DNA of 64,000 nt from Thermosynechococcus sp. HN-54 (GCF_023650955.1 NZ_CP098039.1:930001-994000), one strand, 5' to 3'; numbered from the stretch's first letter, positions 36,783 through 45,652 are shown. Translations and numbers: made by a program. Notes: generated by a model not told the origin, from the sequence alone.

Positions 36783-36858
36783 ATAAGGAAGCCGCCCGAA
36801 CGATTGACTGTCCAGGCGGGGTGTGGTGTGAGGAGTGAACGGAAACGTGCGTCTCCGC
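36783..36858 (-). ncRNA. yfr1: Yfr1 small RNA
   Basis: On the minus strand the region reads as the conserved cyanobacterial Yfr1 design. A 5' hairpin covers 36857-36840 (7-bp stem, GCAC loop). It is followed by an unpaired stretch holding the ultraconserved ACTCCTCACACC (36836-36825). Last comes a 10-bp terminator hairpin (36819-36792, G-U pairs inside) and a pyrimidine-rich tail. The predicted length is about 75 nt. A TACAAT -10 box sits at 36871-36866. Yfr1 regulates outer-membrane porin mRNAs by pairing through this motif in marine picocyanobacteria. Ends are estimated, not mapped. Confidence 0.87.
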
Positions 36859-36865
36859 TATTTCT

Positions 36866-36871
36866 ATTGTA
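36866..36871 (-). promoter_or_regulatory. -10 element of Yfr1
   Basis: TACAAT on the minus strand, ending 7-8 nt before the predicted 5' hairpin, which is the expected distance to a start site. The -35 region (about 36888-36893) shows no clear TTGACA. Confidence 0.6.
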
Positions 36872-37011
36872 GGGGACAGTTTCCAAATTGCCATAAGTAA
36901 ATGGCGCAAAAAGATCAAATCCTTTGCACCCCAGCGTCTATTGCCCTCAACAGCAAAAAGAGCCAGAAGCAACTCCTGACTCCTCTAAAATCGGTGTTTG
37001 TCAAAAACAGC

Positions 37012-37317
37012 CTAGCGGGTAGTGGCTGCCATTTTCTCTTCTGCAAGTTCCCTTAGGCTAGGGAATAAAAAGTGATTTTCTTCAACGTACTGCGCACCAA
37101 ATAAGCCTTTTTCTGCCCAGAAGTAGCGATCGGTGGTGTGCTCATTCCGCTTAACAAGGAGTAAAGCGGGCGGGGTGATCCCCTTGGCCTGAATGAATTT
37201 TCGTGCCGCTGTCACAGGTTTATCTTCGCCACTTTCGATGCTATATTGAGGTACGCACTCAAGAATTTTGCGTCCTTCGAGACGCCGCCGGCTCTTCCGC
37301 TTCCGTCTTCTGGCCAA
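37012..37317 (-). CDS. DUF3155 protein
   Basis: 101 residues starting ARRRKRKSRRRLEGRKILE, a very basic N-terminus typical of DUF3155, followed by a compact domain with FIQAKGITPPALLLVKRNEH and FWAEKGLFGAQYVEENHFLF. The start is a TTG with GGAGG 9 nt upstream. The family is nearly universal in cyanobacteria and unstudied; the Arg/Lys cluster would fit nucleic-acid contact, which is inference. It is transcribed in the same direction as Yfr1 and lies upstream of it. Confidence 0.88.
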   Translation of the reverse strand: MARRRKRKSRRRLEGRKILECVPQYSIESGEDKPVTAARKFIQAKGITPPALLLVKRNEHTTDRYFWAEKGLFGAQYVEENHFLFPSLRELAEEKMAATTR

Positions 37318-37460
37318 GTTGCCTTACCTCCTTTGCCTTAAAAGAACTGTTATTGAGTTTACAAAAGTCGCCCTTTAGTATATCTGGTGTGTCGTAGAAT
37401 TTCAACTTTCGTTAATTTATCGAAACACGATTTATTGACTGGACAACGATCTCCCCCTTA

Positions 37461-37481
37461 GGATCAAGGCTTTATTGATCC
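37461..37481. repeat. Inverted repeat in the 37.4-kb gap
   Basis: GGATCAA and TTGATCC form a perfect 7-bp dyad with a 7-nt loop. It lies about 120 nt before the small gene at 37600 and could be an operator or an RNA hairpin. Role unknown. Confidence 0.4.
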
Positions 37482-37507
37482 CAATGCCCCCACTATAGCA
37501 AATTGTG

Positions 37508-37523
37508 CCACTTGAGAAAGTGG
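37508..37523 (+). other. Hairpin with GAGA tetraloop
   Basis: CCACTT-GAGA-AAGTGG, a perfect 6-bp stem with a GNRA-type loop, 77 nt before the ATG at 37600. It is not followed by a T run, so it is probably not a terminator; it may be part of the 5' leader of the small gene and transporter. Confidence 0.4.
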
Positions 37524-37599
37524 TTCTGTGGATTAGCGCCTAAGGCAATGGGCTACCCTAGAGAACAGTGATTCAAGTTGCCAAAAGCCCAGAAAGCCT

Positions 37600-37773
37600 A
37601 TGATGATTCAACGCTTGGTTCAGCGGGTTCTTGAAACCCAAGTTTTAACGTCGGCGATTGAGAACCAAATTTCCCAGTTGCTGTGGAAACGGGAATACGA
37701 CGGTGAAGACATTGCTGCCCTTGGGGAACTGCTCGACGCCTTGGAGGCCAAGAAAATTCAAACCCAACAGTAA
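37600..37773 (+). CDS. 57-residue cyanobacterial small protein
   Basis: MMIQRLVQRVLETQVLTS opens a 57-residue helical protein with AIENQISQLLWKREYD and DIAALGELLDALEAKKI. The sequence is amphipathic and protein-like, without Cys, signal or membrane helix. The stop TAA is directly followed by the GTG of the anion transporter with no gap, so translation of the two must be coupled. Unrecognised by name, although short proteins of this appearance are common in cyanobacteria. Confidence 0.72.
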   Translation: MMIQRLVQRVLETQVLTSAIENQISQLLWKREYDGEDIAALGELLDALEAKKIQTQQ

Positions 37774-38976
37774 GTGCTGCGGTTTATTCTCCAACTCCTG
37801 ATCCTCGCCCTCAGCTATGGTGCCTTAGCCCTAGGGAGTGTACCGGGGCTGCGCATGAATCGTGCCACGATCGCCCTTGTGAGTGCGGCTCTTTTGATTG
37901 CCCTAGGCGTAATTGATCTACCAGCCGCATGGCAAGCCATTGATCCTCAAACCATCGTGTTTCTGCTGAGCATGATGATTGTCAATGCCTATCTAGGCTA
38001 CAGTGGCTTTTTTCAGCTGGCCATGGTAGGGGTGGTGCGCTTTAGTGGCAGTCCTTTGGGGTTGCTGGTGTTTCTCACTGTGGCTACGGGAATGTTGTCG
38101 GCGGTCTTTCTCAACGATACCCTTGCTCTTGTCACGACGCCTTTAACACTGCGCATTACCCATGTCTTGGGTTTGAATCCAGTGCCCTACCTGCTGGCGA
38201 TCGCTGGTGCAACCAATATTGGCTCAGTGGCCACCCTCAGCGGCAACCCCCAAAATATTCTCGTGGGATCATTTTCAGGGTTAGGTTATCTCCAGTTTGC
38301 CCAAGTGATGGTCCCTGTAGCGGTACTAGGTTTAGCTCTTCAAGTGGCTTGGTTGTGGTGGCTCTACCCAGAGGTGCGATCGCGCCAACCCTGCACTCTA
38401 GCGACTCTGCAACCGACTCGGATCCAAAAAGGGCTACTTCACAAAACCCTCATTGTCTCCGGGTTAATGTTCTTGGCATTTCTGCTGGGCTTTCCTTTGG
38501 CAGAATCTTCCCTATTGGCGGCAGCGGCTTTACTAGTCACCCGTCGTCTCAAGCCAGAGCGGGTTCTTGCTCAGGTGGATTGGTCACTACTGGTTCTTTT
38601 TGCAGGTCTGTTTATTCTCACCCGCTGTATTCAAAACTTTGATTTATTAGCTGCTTTACGCCCTTGGGTGAATCAGCCGTTACCTTTGGTGCTGATCACG
38701 GCACTGCTGTCGAACTTCATCTCTAATGTGCCCACCGTCTTGCTGTTAGCCCAGTTTATCCCCCAAGAAGCCGATCAACTCTGGTACCTGCTGGCAGCCA
38801 CGAGTACTCTTGCCGGTAATCTCACGCTCTTTGGCGCTGTAGCCAACTTAATTACCGTTGAGGCCGCTGCTAGCTCCGGACAGCGGTTTTCGTTTTGGCA
38901 GCACTTGCGCTTTGGTGCACCGCTCACAGTGTTGACGCTGGCGATCGCCTACGCTTGGATCGTGAGTCAGACCTAG
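37774..38976 (+). CDS. Anion transporter, ArsB/NhaD-DASS superfamily
   Basis: 400 residues with about 11 membrane helices. Two inverted-repeat signatures are visible: GATNIGSVATLSGNPQNILVG in the first half and STLAGNLTLFGAVANLITVEAA in the second, the Ser-Asn-Thr-type substrate sites of the DASS/ArsB group. FLNDTLALVTTPLTL and NFISNVPTVLLLAQF are the paired helices before them. Substrate may be arsenite, sulfate, a dicarboxylate or Na+/H+; it cannot be told from sequence. GTG start immediately after the 57-residue gene. The stop overlaps the convergent gene by 4 nt (CTAG). Confidence 0.85.
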   Translation: MLRFILQLLILALSYGALALGSVPGLRMNRATIALVSAALLIALGVIDLPAAWQAIDPQTIVFLLSMMIVNAYLGYSGFFQLAMVGVVRFSGSPLGLLVFLTVATGMLSAVFLNDTLALVTTPLTLRITHVLGLNPVPYLLAIAGATNIGSVATLSGNPQNILVGSFSGLGYLQFAQVMVPVAVLGLALQVAWLWWLYPEVRSRQPCTLATLQPTRIQKGLLHKTLIVSGLMFLAFLLGFPLAESSLLAAAALLVTRRLKPERVLAQVDWSLLVLFAGLFILTRCIQNFDLLAALRPWVNQPLPLVLITALLSNFISNVPTVLLLAQFIPQEADQLWYLLAATSTLAGNLTLFGAVANLITVEAAASSGQRFSFWQHLRFGAPLTVLTLAIAYAWIVSQT

Positions 38977-39251
38977 GGGCTAAAGGTTGGAGTTGTTGCT
39001 CCAGAGGGACTCTCAAAGTAAGCCACGTCAGACATGATGACAGGCGCATCAGACTCAGGAAGGGACTGCCCTTGACTGAGATAGCCGACACAGCCATTCA
39101 TCAGGCTATAGACAAAAATCACACCTCCCGCTGAGATGGCCACGAGGCCGCTGGCCAGCAGTAAGGAAAAATCCCGAAGGCGATAGGCACCGTGGAGGAG
39201 TCGCACCGACCACAGCACCAATGCCAGTACCAGTAGAAGTAAGATAGCCAT
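38973..39251 (-). CDS. Small membrane protein, hypothetical
   Basis: 92 residues with two membrane helices (MAILLLLVLALVLWSVRLL, then LLLASGLVAISAGGVIFVYSLM) and a polar C-terminal tail. The C-terminus is shared, on opposite strands, with the last codon of the transporter gene. No family recognised. The hydrophobic design, clear ATG and lack of any overlapping gene support it. Confidence 0.6.
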   Translation of the reverse strand: MAILLLLVLALVLWSVRLLHGAYRLRDFSLLLASGLVAISAGGVIFVYSLMNGCVGYLSQGQSLPESDAPVIMSDVAYFESPSGATTPTFSP

Positions 39252-39319
39252 ATGTAAACTATCTTAACAACTCTCAGGATTTTCCTCATCAATCTTTAGA
39301 TTCTTCTAATGAATTCTTG

Positions 39320-39535
39320 CTAGCACAGTGCCCGTGTTCGCTCTATGGTGCAAGTGAGGTTGGCACCATACTGACCCACATGGGTAATTTCAGGCGTGTA
39401 GGCCTCTAGTACCCGTCCTGTGCGATCGCACATCGTTAGGACATAGTCACAGTGGGGACACTGGGTGTGACTGACGGAGCCATAGCGTTGGCGAAGGGCT
39501 AATTTACCACAGTGAGGACAGTGAATCGTTTGCAT
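39320..39535 (-). CDS. Small zinc-ribbon protein
   Basis: 71 residues from ATG 39535: MQTIHCPHCGKLALRQRY, then TQCPHCDYVLTMCDRTGRVLEAY. Two CPHC knuckles form a zinc ribbon. Orthologues in cyanobacteria are often labelled as PriA helicase, which is a propagated error: the protein is far too short and has no helicase motif. Function unknown. A longer frame upstream (48 codons) lacks zinc-ribbon character and a ribosome site. Confidence 0.72.
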   Translation of the reverse strand: MQTIHCPHCGKLALRQRYGSVSHTQCPHCDYVLTMCDRTGRVLEAYTPEITHVGQYGANLTCTIERTRALC

Positions 39536-40045
39536 TGTAACCATAGTTAAATAATCCTTAAATTCTTTTTGATGTGTACGAACTTGTGATAGAAGGAGTT
39601 GCGCAAACTTGCGTTTCAAAATAACAAGACCAAAGAAATAGTATTGCGCAACATTAAGGAAATTTATGAGAGAGGACACTTTTCATTATGGGTGGATTTT
39701 CTAGAGATGGCAATGATCCCAATGTTAAAAAATATGCTACTTCAGCGGGGATCAACGAATTCTATAAATGCCCTTAGCGAAACTCTCTTTACTTTCCTGA
39801 GTGGTGATTGACCTTTATAACCCTTTCACAAAGATGAAATAGGCTCAAACTAGACAAAACGACTCTAGGAAAGATTACATCCCCTTTACGTCCTCCTTGT
39901 TTCAGAAAAGAAAGAGCTATGTCTTACTTGTGCTTTTGTTCAGAGCTGTGAACTCAACGTAATGGTTTGTAAACTCTCATCATTGACAACTGAAGAGTAA
40001 TAATCTGAAGAAAATATTAAGAAGTTGAGTGTATGGGGGTAGCAA
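39536..40045. other. AT-rich intergenic region upstream of the amidase gene
   Basis: 510 bp without a convincing gene. It must carry the divergent promoters of the zinc-ribbon and amidase genes. Two overlapping short plus-strand frames (39599-39811 and a 29-codon one at 39688-39777) lack ribosome sites and are judged unlikely. No hairpin terminator or known RNA was recognised. Confidence 0.55.
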
Positions 40046-41779
40046 GTGAAGGGGTTCAGCCTTGGTCTTTTAGGTGGATTCTTCCTTGGCCCAATGACAT
40101 CAGCAGTAGCCCAAGGTTCTCTACAAGTGGTTTATCCGCCGCGAGAGCACACGACTAGTGCACCCCAGATTTTCTTTATTGGTACCGCACCGCCGCAAGT
40201 TGTCGTTACCCTCAATGGGCGGGTGGTTGGCGATCGCTCCCCCGCGGGACACTTTGCCCCCAGTATTCCCCTGCAACCCGGATTGAATCGCCTCACCCTC
40301 CAAGCAGGGGATCAGCGCCTTGACTTTGCCATTACCCGCACTGTGCCCCAAGTACCGACCACACTACAACCCCTAGAGCCAACGGCCGATTTAGTGCGCC
40401 TGCCCAATGAAATTGTTTGCTTTACCGCTGCCGCCCCCCGCGATCGCGCCGTTCAAGTCCAAGTCGGTCAGCGTATTCTGCCCCTAAAACCCCTACCGCT
40501 CCAAGTGCAACTGCCCTCTAATCTGGCTGCGCTGATTCAGCAAGCGGATGTGACGACTCCTCAGCCGCCTCTCTACCGCAACTGCCTCCAACTGACCCAA
40601 GTGGGCGACTATGGTTCGATTCAGTGGCAATTGGAAACTCAACGCCAAGTAGGTGCGCGCATTCGTGTGGCTGAGCCGACGCAATTACCCGTTGTTGAGG
40701 TCACCCGCTCCCTTGGGGGGGTGGCACGCACGGGCCCTAGCACCGATTATTCGCGGCTGACACCACTGCCAGTGGGAACGCGAGCACGGGTACGCGGACA
40801 GACGGGGGATTGGCTGCATTTAGACTATGGGGGTTGGATCCGCGCCAATGAAGTGCGCTTCCTCTCCAGTGCTCTGCCGACAACGGCCACCATCCGCAGT
40901 ATTACCAGCCGCCAGCTTGCCGGTTGGACAGAAATTCGCTTTCCTTTGGATGTGCCGGTGCCCATTTCGATTCAGCAGGGCGATCGCCAGTTCACGCTGA
41001 CGCTCCATAACACCATTCCCCAAACGGATATTATTCGTCTCGACGCCGATCCAGTCATCCAACGCCTTGATTGGTATCCCCTTGATCAAGAACGGGTGGA
41101 GTATCGTTTTACGCTTCATCATCGCCAACAGTGGGGCTACCGCGTCGCCTATGAGGGCAATCGGCTAGTGCTGCAACTGCGTCATCCACCGCAACTCCAA
41201 CGGGGGTCACGCCCCTTAGCAGGTATCAAAATTCTCCTTGATCCCGGTCATGGCGGACCTGAGGACTTGGGGGCACGCGGCCCAGATGGCACACCAGAAA
41301 AGGTCGTCACCTTGGCACTGGCGAAAAGGCTGGCACCCGAGCTAGAACGCCTTGGGGCAGCGGTCATTTTGACGCGCACAGAGGATATTGATCTGGACTT
41401 GCCCGATCGCATTCTTGCCATTGAATCAGCACAGCCTACTCTTGCCCTGAGCTTGCACTACAATGCCCTTCCCGATGGAGGTGATGCCCGCAACACGCAA
41501 GGGATCGGCACGTTTTGGTATCACCCCCAAAGCCATGATCTGGCTCTTTTCCTTGAGGGTTATTTGAGTCGGCAACTGCGGCGGCAGCGGTACGGTGTGT
41601 TTTGGAATAATCTTGCCCTGACTCGTCCGACAATTGCCCCTGCGGTCCTGCTGGAACTGGGCTTCATGATTCACCCCGAAGAGTTTGAGTGGATTGTCAA
41701 CCCCCAAGCCCAAGCCGAGCTTGCCCGTACCTTGGCTCAAGGCATTCTGGAATGGTTGCAGCAGGCCACGTCGGACTAA
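40046..41779 (+). CDS. N-acetylmuramoyl-L-alanine amidase (AmiC-type) with SH3-like domain
   Basis: Cleaves the peptide stem from MurNAc, for cell separation. 577 residues with a signal peptide (SLGLLGGFFLGPMTSAVAQG). An Ig-like domain (about 30-95) and an SH3-like domain near residues 215-280 (GPSTDYSRLTPLPVGTRARVRG) follow. An AMIN-like segment at 290-385 comes next. The zinc amidase_3 domain (390-575) shows ILLDPGHGG, PEKVVTLALAKRL, LSLHYNA and LLELGF, giving the zinc His-Glu-His and catalytic Glu. Start GTG. Acts in the periplasm. Confidence 0.92.
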   Translation: MKGFSLGLLGGFFLGPMTSAVAQGSLQVVYPPREHTTSAPQIFFIGTAPPQVVVTLNGRVVGDRSPAGHFAPSIPLQPGLNRLTLQAGDQRLDFAITRTVPQVPTTLQPLEPTADLVRLPNEIVCFTAAAPRDRAVQVQVGQRILPLKPLPLQVQLPSNLAALIQQADVTTPQPPLYRNCLQLTQVGDYGSIQWQLETQRQVGARIRVAEPTQLPVVEVTRSLGGVARTGPSTDYSRLTPLPVGTRARVRGQTGDWLHLDYGGWIRANEVRFLSSALPTTATIRSITSRQLAGWTEIRFPLDVPVPISIQQGDRQFTLTLHNTIPQTDIIRLDADPVIQRLDWYPLDQERVEYRFTLHHRQQWGYRVAYEGNRLVLQLRHPPQLQRGSRPLAGIKILLDPGHGGPEDLGARGPDGTPEKVVTLALAKRLAPELERLGAAVILTRTEDIDLDLPDRILAIESAQPTLALSLHYNALPDGGDARNTQGIGTFWYHPQSHDLALFLEGYLSRQLRRQRYGVFWNNLALTRPTIAPAVLLELGFMIHPEEFEWIVNPQAQAELARTLAQGILEWLQQATSD

Positions 41780-42798
41780 TCTTCTAGCAAATGATGCAGG
41801 GCTGCCGCCATCTCTGCCGTGGAGGTTGTCGCGGTACCAAAGCGGCGCACCACAATACTGGCAGCCAAGTTTCCTAAAACAGCTGCCTCCCAAAGACTCG
41901 CACCCGCCACAAGGGCAAGGGTTAAAGCAGCCACAACCGTATCGCCTGCCCCAGTCACATCAAAGACATCCGTGCGGTTAAAGGCGGGTAAATGGTAGGG
42001 CGCAGCTTCACGGCTAAACAGACTCATCCCCGCATCCCCTCGCGTAATCAGGATGTATTTTGCTGCTGTCAACTCCAGCAAATCTTCCCCAGCTCGCAGT
42101 ACCTCGGCCTCCGTGCGAATCGGATAGCCCACCGCTGCCTCTGCTTCTGGCAGGTTGGGAGTAAACAAGAAGGCACCGCGATAACGGGCTAAATCCCGTT
42201 GGGTATCCACAATTGTCCGCTCATGCTCTAGGGCAGCCGCAATCACAGGGGGGGTAAAGACGCCATCCCCATAGTCCGAACAAACCACGGCATCGGCAGT
42301 CCCCACCTGCTGACGAATAAAGGTCGCTAACGCCTCTTGGAGCGCCGGGGCAGGCAGATCATCGGACTTGCGATCCACCCGCACAATTTGCTGCGTCACC
42401 GACTGGCGGGCATGGCCAGAAATACGGGTTTTCGTCACGGTGGGGCGATCGCGATCCCTGAAAATTCCTTGAGTATCAATTCCAGCCGCTTGAAAAATCT
42501 CACACAGAGCTTGACCTTGAGGATCCTCACCCACCAGACCAACCGCCTGCACTTGAGCACCCAACTTGGCCAAATTGTAGATGGCATTGGCACCGCCCCC
42601 CGGAACTTGGCGGGTAAATTCATGGCGCAAAATGAGAACAGGGGCTTCGCGCGAGAGGCGCTCCACCTGACCCGTGAGAAACTCATCAAGGGTGAGATCT
42701 CCCACCACCAGTACCCGTGCTGAAGGAAAGGACTCTAGAAGATGCAGGAGTCGCCCTTGGGATAATTGCAATTGCTGTCGCAGGTCGGGTGGTAACAT
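41776..42798 (-). CDS. PfkB carbohydrate kinase, heptose-7-phosphate kinase type (RfaE1/HldE domain)
   Basis: 340 residues from ATG 42798; the frame is open 22 codons upstream and ATG 42831 is a rival. VLVVGDLTLDEFL and PGGGANAIYNLAKLGA are the N-terminal sugar-kinase blocks, and DVTGAGDTVVAALTLAL the C-terminal PfkB signature with the catalytic Asp. The arrangement matches the kinase half of HldE, which phosphorylates heptose-7-P for LPS core. The adenylyltransferase half is missing. Cyanobacteria have atypical LPS, so the true substrate may differ. Confidence 0.82.
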   Translation of the reverse strand: MLPPDLRQQLQLSQGRLLHLLESFPSARVLVVGDLTLDEFLTGQVERLSREAPVLILRHEFTRQVPGGGANAIYNLAKLGAQVQAVGLVGEDPQGQALCEIFQAAGIDTQGIFRDRDRPTVTKTRISGHARQSVTQQIVRVDRKSDDLPAPALQEALATFIRQQVGTADAVVCSDYGDGVFTPPVIAAALEHERTIVDTQRDLARYRGAFLFTPNLPEAEAAVGYPIRTEAEVLRAGEDLLELTAAKYILITRGDAGMSLFSREAAPYHLPAFNRTDVFDVTGAGDTVVAALTLALVAGASLWEAAVLGNLAASIVVRRFGTATTSTAEMAAALHHLLED

Positions 42799-42981
42799 CT
42801 TGCTTTGCCTCAATTCCCGCTGATCCAGCATACGTCTGCGGGGGGGCACTGATGCGCGGGGCAAGGTTCGCAGAGGTGATATAGTCCAAAAAGGGTGAAT
42901 AAATGTAAAGAATCGTCTCCTGCATAGCCAAGGAGATCGACTAGAAAATAGTGAGTGTTGGTGTGGCGTGAGGAATCAATC

Positions 42982-44352
42982 ATGACTGGGCAGCAGCCGA
43001 TTCGGTTTGGTACCGATGGCATTCGCGGACGTGCGGGAGAGTTACTAACCCCCAACTTGGCTTTGAGCTTGGGATATTGGGTGGGAGAAGTCCTACGGCA
43101 AACGACGGATACCCCCCACCGTCCCTTTATTATTGGCCAAGATTCTCGCAACTCCAGTGATATGTTGGCCACAGCCTTGGCCGCAGGGCTAACCGCCGCT
43201 GGTTTTGAGGTGTGGAATGTGGGCTTGTGTCCGACGCCCTGTATTGCCTACTTGACCGCCACCACAGAGGCGATTGGCGGTGCCATGATTTCCGCGAGTC
43301 ACAATCCCCCCGCCGATAACGGCATTAAAATTTTTGGCAGTGATGGCAGCAAGCTCAGCTCTGATCTGCAAAAACAAATTGAAGCCCACCTAAATGCTGG
43401 ACTCTCCCTCCCCTCTACCCAACAGTGGGGACATTTGCGCCATCGTCCGGAACTGCTCCAGCGTTATCGCCATGCGGTGCAAGCCCCCCTTCAGGATCGT
43501 CAACCGCTGCGGGGACTGCGGGTGGTGTTGGATTTGGCTTGGGGGTCTGCGGTAGCGGTGGCACCGACGGTGTTCCATGCCCTAGGGGCTGAGGTGATTG
43601 CCCTTCACGATCGCGCCGATGGCGATCGCATCAATGTGAACTGTGGCTCCACCCATCTGGACCCCCTGCAGCAGGCGGTGCGTGAAACTCGGGCAGCCAT
43701 GGGGTTTGCTTTTGATGGCGATGCCGATCGCGTGCTAGCGGTAGATAGTCAAGGGCGGGTCGTGGATGGTGACCACATCCTCTATTTCTGGGGGCAAAAG
43801 CTCCAGTCGCAGGCACAACTGCCCAAGGACATGATTGTGGCCACTGTGATGTCTAATCTTGGTTTTGAGCGGGCGTGGCAAGCGCGGGGAGGACAACTGG
43901 TGCGGGCTGCTGTGGGCGATCAATACGTCCATGCGGAAATGCTGCGCCACGGCGCCATGCTGGGGGGAGAACAGTCCGGACACATCCTCTGCCGTCACTA
44001 TGGTGTGGGTGGTGATGGCCTGCTCACAGCCGTTCACTTAGCGACCCTAGTTCAGGATTCCCGTCTATCCCTAGCACAATTGCGAGACCAAAGTTTTACC
44101 GCCTATCCGCAAATTCTCCGCAATGTCCGTGTTGAAGATCGAAAGCGACGACTCCACTGGCAAGAATGTGAGCCTCTGCAACAGATGATTACCAAAGCCC
44201 AGCTGGATATGGGCGATCGCGGGCGAGTCTTGGTGCGTGCCTCTGGGACAGAACCCGTTATCCGCGTCATGGTGGAAGCCGAGCAGCAAAATGTTGCCGA
44301 TTATTGGACAGAAACCCTCGTGCAAATGGTGACCGTTCATTTAGCGGCCTAG
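42982..44352 (+). CDS. glmM: Phosphoglucosamine mutase
   Basis: Converts glucosamine-6-P to glucosamine-1-P for UDP-GlcNAc, peptidoglycan and lipid A. 456 residues from ATG 42982 with GAGGAA upstream. The opening [14 protein letters not shown], the phosphoserine loop [12 protein letters not shown] (Ser106), the Mg site [11 protein letters not shown], the sugar loop GGEQSGH and the C-terminal phosphate loop [12 protein letters not shown] are all intact. It stands alone. Confidence 0.96.
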   Translation: MTGQQPIRFGTDGIRGRAGELLTPNLALSLGYWVGEVLRQTTDTPHRPFIIGQDSRNSSDMLATALAAGLTAAGFEVWNVGLCPTPCIAYLTATTEAIGGAMISASHNPPADNGIKIFGSDGSKLSSDLQKQIEAHLNAGLSLPSTQQWGHLRHRPELLQRYRHAVQAPLQDRQPLRGLRVVLDLAWGSAVAVAPTVFHALGAEVIALHDRADGDRINVNCGSTHLDPLQQAVRETRAAMGFAFDGDADRVLAVDSQGRVVDGDHILYFWGQKLQSQAQLPKDMIVATVMSNLGFERAWQARGGQLVRAAVGDQYVHAEMLRHGAMLGGEQSGHILCRHYGVGGDGLLTAVHLATLVQDSRLSLAQLRDQSFTAYPQILRNVRVEDRKRRLHWQECEPLQQMITKAQLDMGDRGRVLVRASGTEPVIRVMVEAEQQNVADYWTETLVQMVTVHLAA

Positions 44353-44692
44353 CAGAGATCCTGCTCAGATATTTCGGCAATTAATTGTTACTCGCAAATT
44401 TTTGTGACTGAGGGAACCAACAACCACAGCCTTTTTCGCAAGACTTCCATCCCCTGAGCAGAACAGCAAAATGACTGTGCACCCCTATAATACTGGCAGT
44501 GCTGCAGCCCAAATCCCCGCCAAGTTGGTCACCCTTGGTTCTATGTTGGAACTAAAAACTGTTAAAGGTACCTAATATTTCTGCTTTTGGGGAGTTTGAT
44601 CGCTAGACGGCATTGGTTTGCCAAAAAGGCTTGCTGCCTTGCCCGCTGCATTCAATTGTGCCGGAATCATTGGGCAAAAGGCGATATGATAA
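44353..44692. other. Intergenic region with long-range inverted repeat and TATAAT box
   Basis: 340 bp before the metF-like gene. AGCAG (44351-44355) can pair with CTGCT (44361-44365), or CTGCTCAG (44361-44368) with CTGAGCAG (44454-44461) 85 nt on. A consensus TATAAT lies at 44486-44491 with no clear -35. No gene and no known riboswitch were recognised. Confidence 0.5.
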
Positions 44693-45652
44693 TTGCCTAG
44701 TCGCGCTCTAGCCATTTCCTTGTCAGTCTCGCGTTTTCAAGCTGCCTGTGAGCAGGGTGAGTTTCTCATCACCGCAGAGGTGTGCCCCCCTAAGGGTAGA
44801 GATGCCAGTACAATGTTGCGCCAAGCAGCCCATCTCAAGGGGCGAGTTCATGCTGTCAATGTCACCGATGGCAGTCGCGCCGTGTTGCGCATGAGTTCTT
44901 GGGCAGCCGCTTATTTGTTGCAACAGCAGGGGTTTGAACCCATTTGTCAAATGGCCTGTCGCGATCGCAACCGCATTGCCCTACAGGCGGATCTCATGGG
45001 CATTGCCGCTCTAGGTTTACACAACATTTTGGCACTCACGGGAGACCCCGTCAAATCCGGTGATCATCCCCAAGCCAAGCCTGTCTTTGATTTGGAGTCC
45101 GTACGGCTACTGCGCATGATTGGCCAGCTGAATCAAGGGGTGGATAGCGAGGATCGTCCCTTACCCGATGGAGCCACTCAATTTTTTGCCGGCGCTGCCG
45201 TTGATCCCCAGTCTGCCAGTTGGTCAGGCCTGCAACAACGCTTTGAACGCAAATTGGCTGCGGGTGCCCAGTTTTTCCAAACGCAGTTGATTACAGATTT
45301 CGATCGGCTAGCCAAGTTTATGGATCAGATTGCGGCGGGCTGTGGTCGGCCGATTCTGGCGGGAATTTTTCTTCTCAAGTCTGCTAAAAATGCCATGTTT
45401 ATCAACCGCGCCGTGCCGGGGGCACTCATTCCCCAGCACCTTATTGATCGCCTTGCAGCGGCGACTGATCCCTTGGATGAAGGGATTACGATTGCGGCTG
45501 AGCAGGTACAACAGGCGCGGGAACTCTGTCAGGGGGTGCACTTAATGGCGGTGCGCCGTGAAGATTTGATTCCTGAAATTCTTGACCGAGCGGGGATTGC
45601 CCCCCTTAGCGCGTCACCTGTACCCCTCGCCAAAACGCCACATAGCCCTTGA
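44693..45652 (+). CDS. Methylenetetrahydrofolate reductase family protein
   Basis: Reduces 5,10-methylene-THF to 5-methyl-THF for methionine synthesis. The TIM-barrel sequence shows FLITAEVCPPKGRDAS, VNVTDGSRAVLRMSS, MACRDRNRIALQADLMG and LALTGDPVKSGDHPQAKPVFD, the family blocks for flavin and folate binding. 319 residues if the TTG at 44693 is used; a second TTG at 44720 would give 310. No clear ribosome site decides this. The last 47 nt overlap the convergent DUF427 gene. Confidence 0.85.
   Translation: MPSRALAISLSVSRFQAACEQGEFLITAEVCPPKGRDASTMLRQAAHLKGRVHAVNVTDGSRAVLRMSSWAAAYLLQQQGFEPICQMACRDRNRIALQADLMGIAALGLHNILALTGDPVKSGDHPQAKPVFDLESVRLLRMIGQLNQGVDSEDRPLPDGATQFFAGAAVDPQSASWSGLQQRFERKLAAGAQFFQTQLITDFDRLAKFMDQIAAGCGRPILAGIFLLKSAKNAMFINRAVPGALIPQHLIDRLAAATDPLDEGITIAAEQVQQARELCQGVHLMAVRREDLIPEILDRAGIAPLSASPVPLAKTPHSP

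Noticed and set aside
36709-36972. Minus-strand 87-codon frame
   Set aside because: It overlaps the Yfr1 candidate and the end of the cassette gene, starts without a ribosome site and has no protein-like pattern.
39320-39535. Label as PriA replication-restart helicase
   Set aside because: The protein is only 71 residues of zinc ribbon and lacks all helicase motifs.
39688-39777. 29-codon ATG frame (MGGFSRDGNDPNVKKY...)
   Set aside because: Composition is protein-like, but it is too short, has no good ribosome site and overlaps another frame; conservation would be needed.
39599-39811. Plus-strand 70-codon frame in the intergenic region
   Set aside because: Non-ATG start without a ribosome site in AT-rich DNA; no recognisable pattern.
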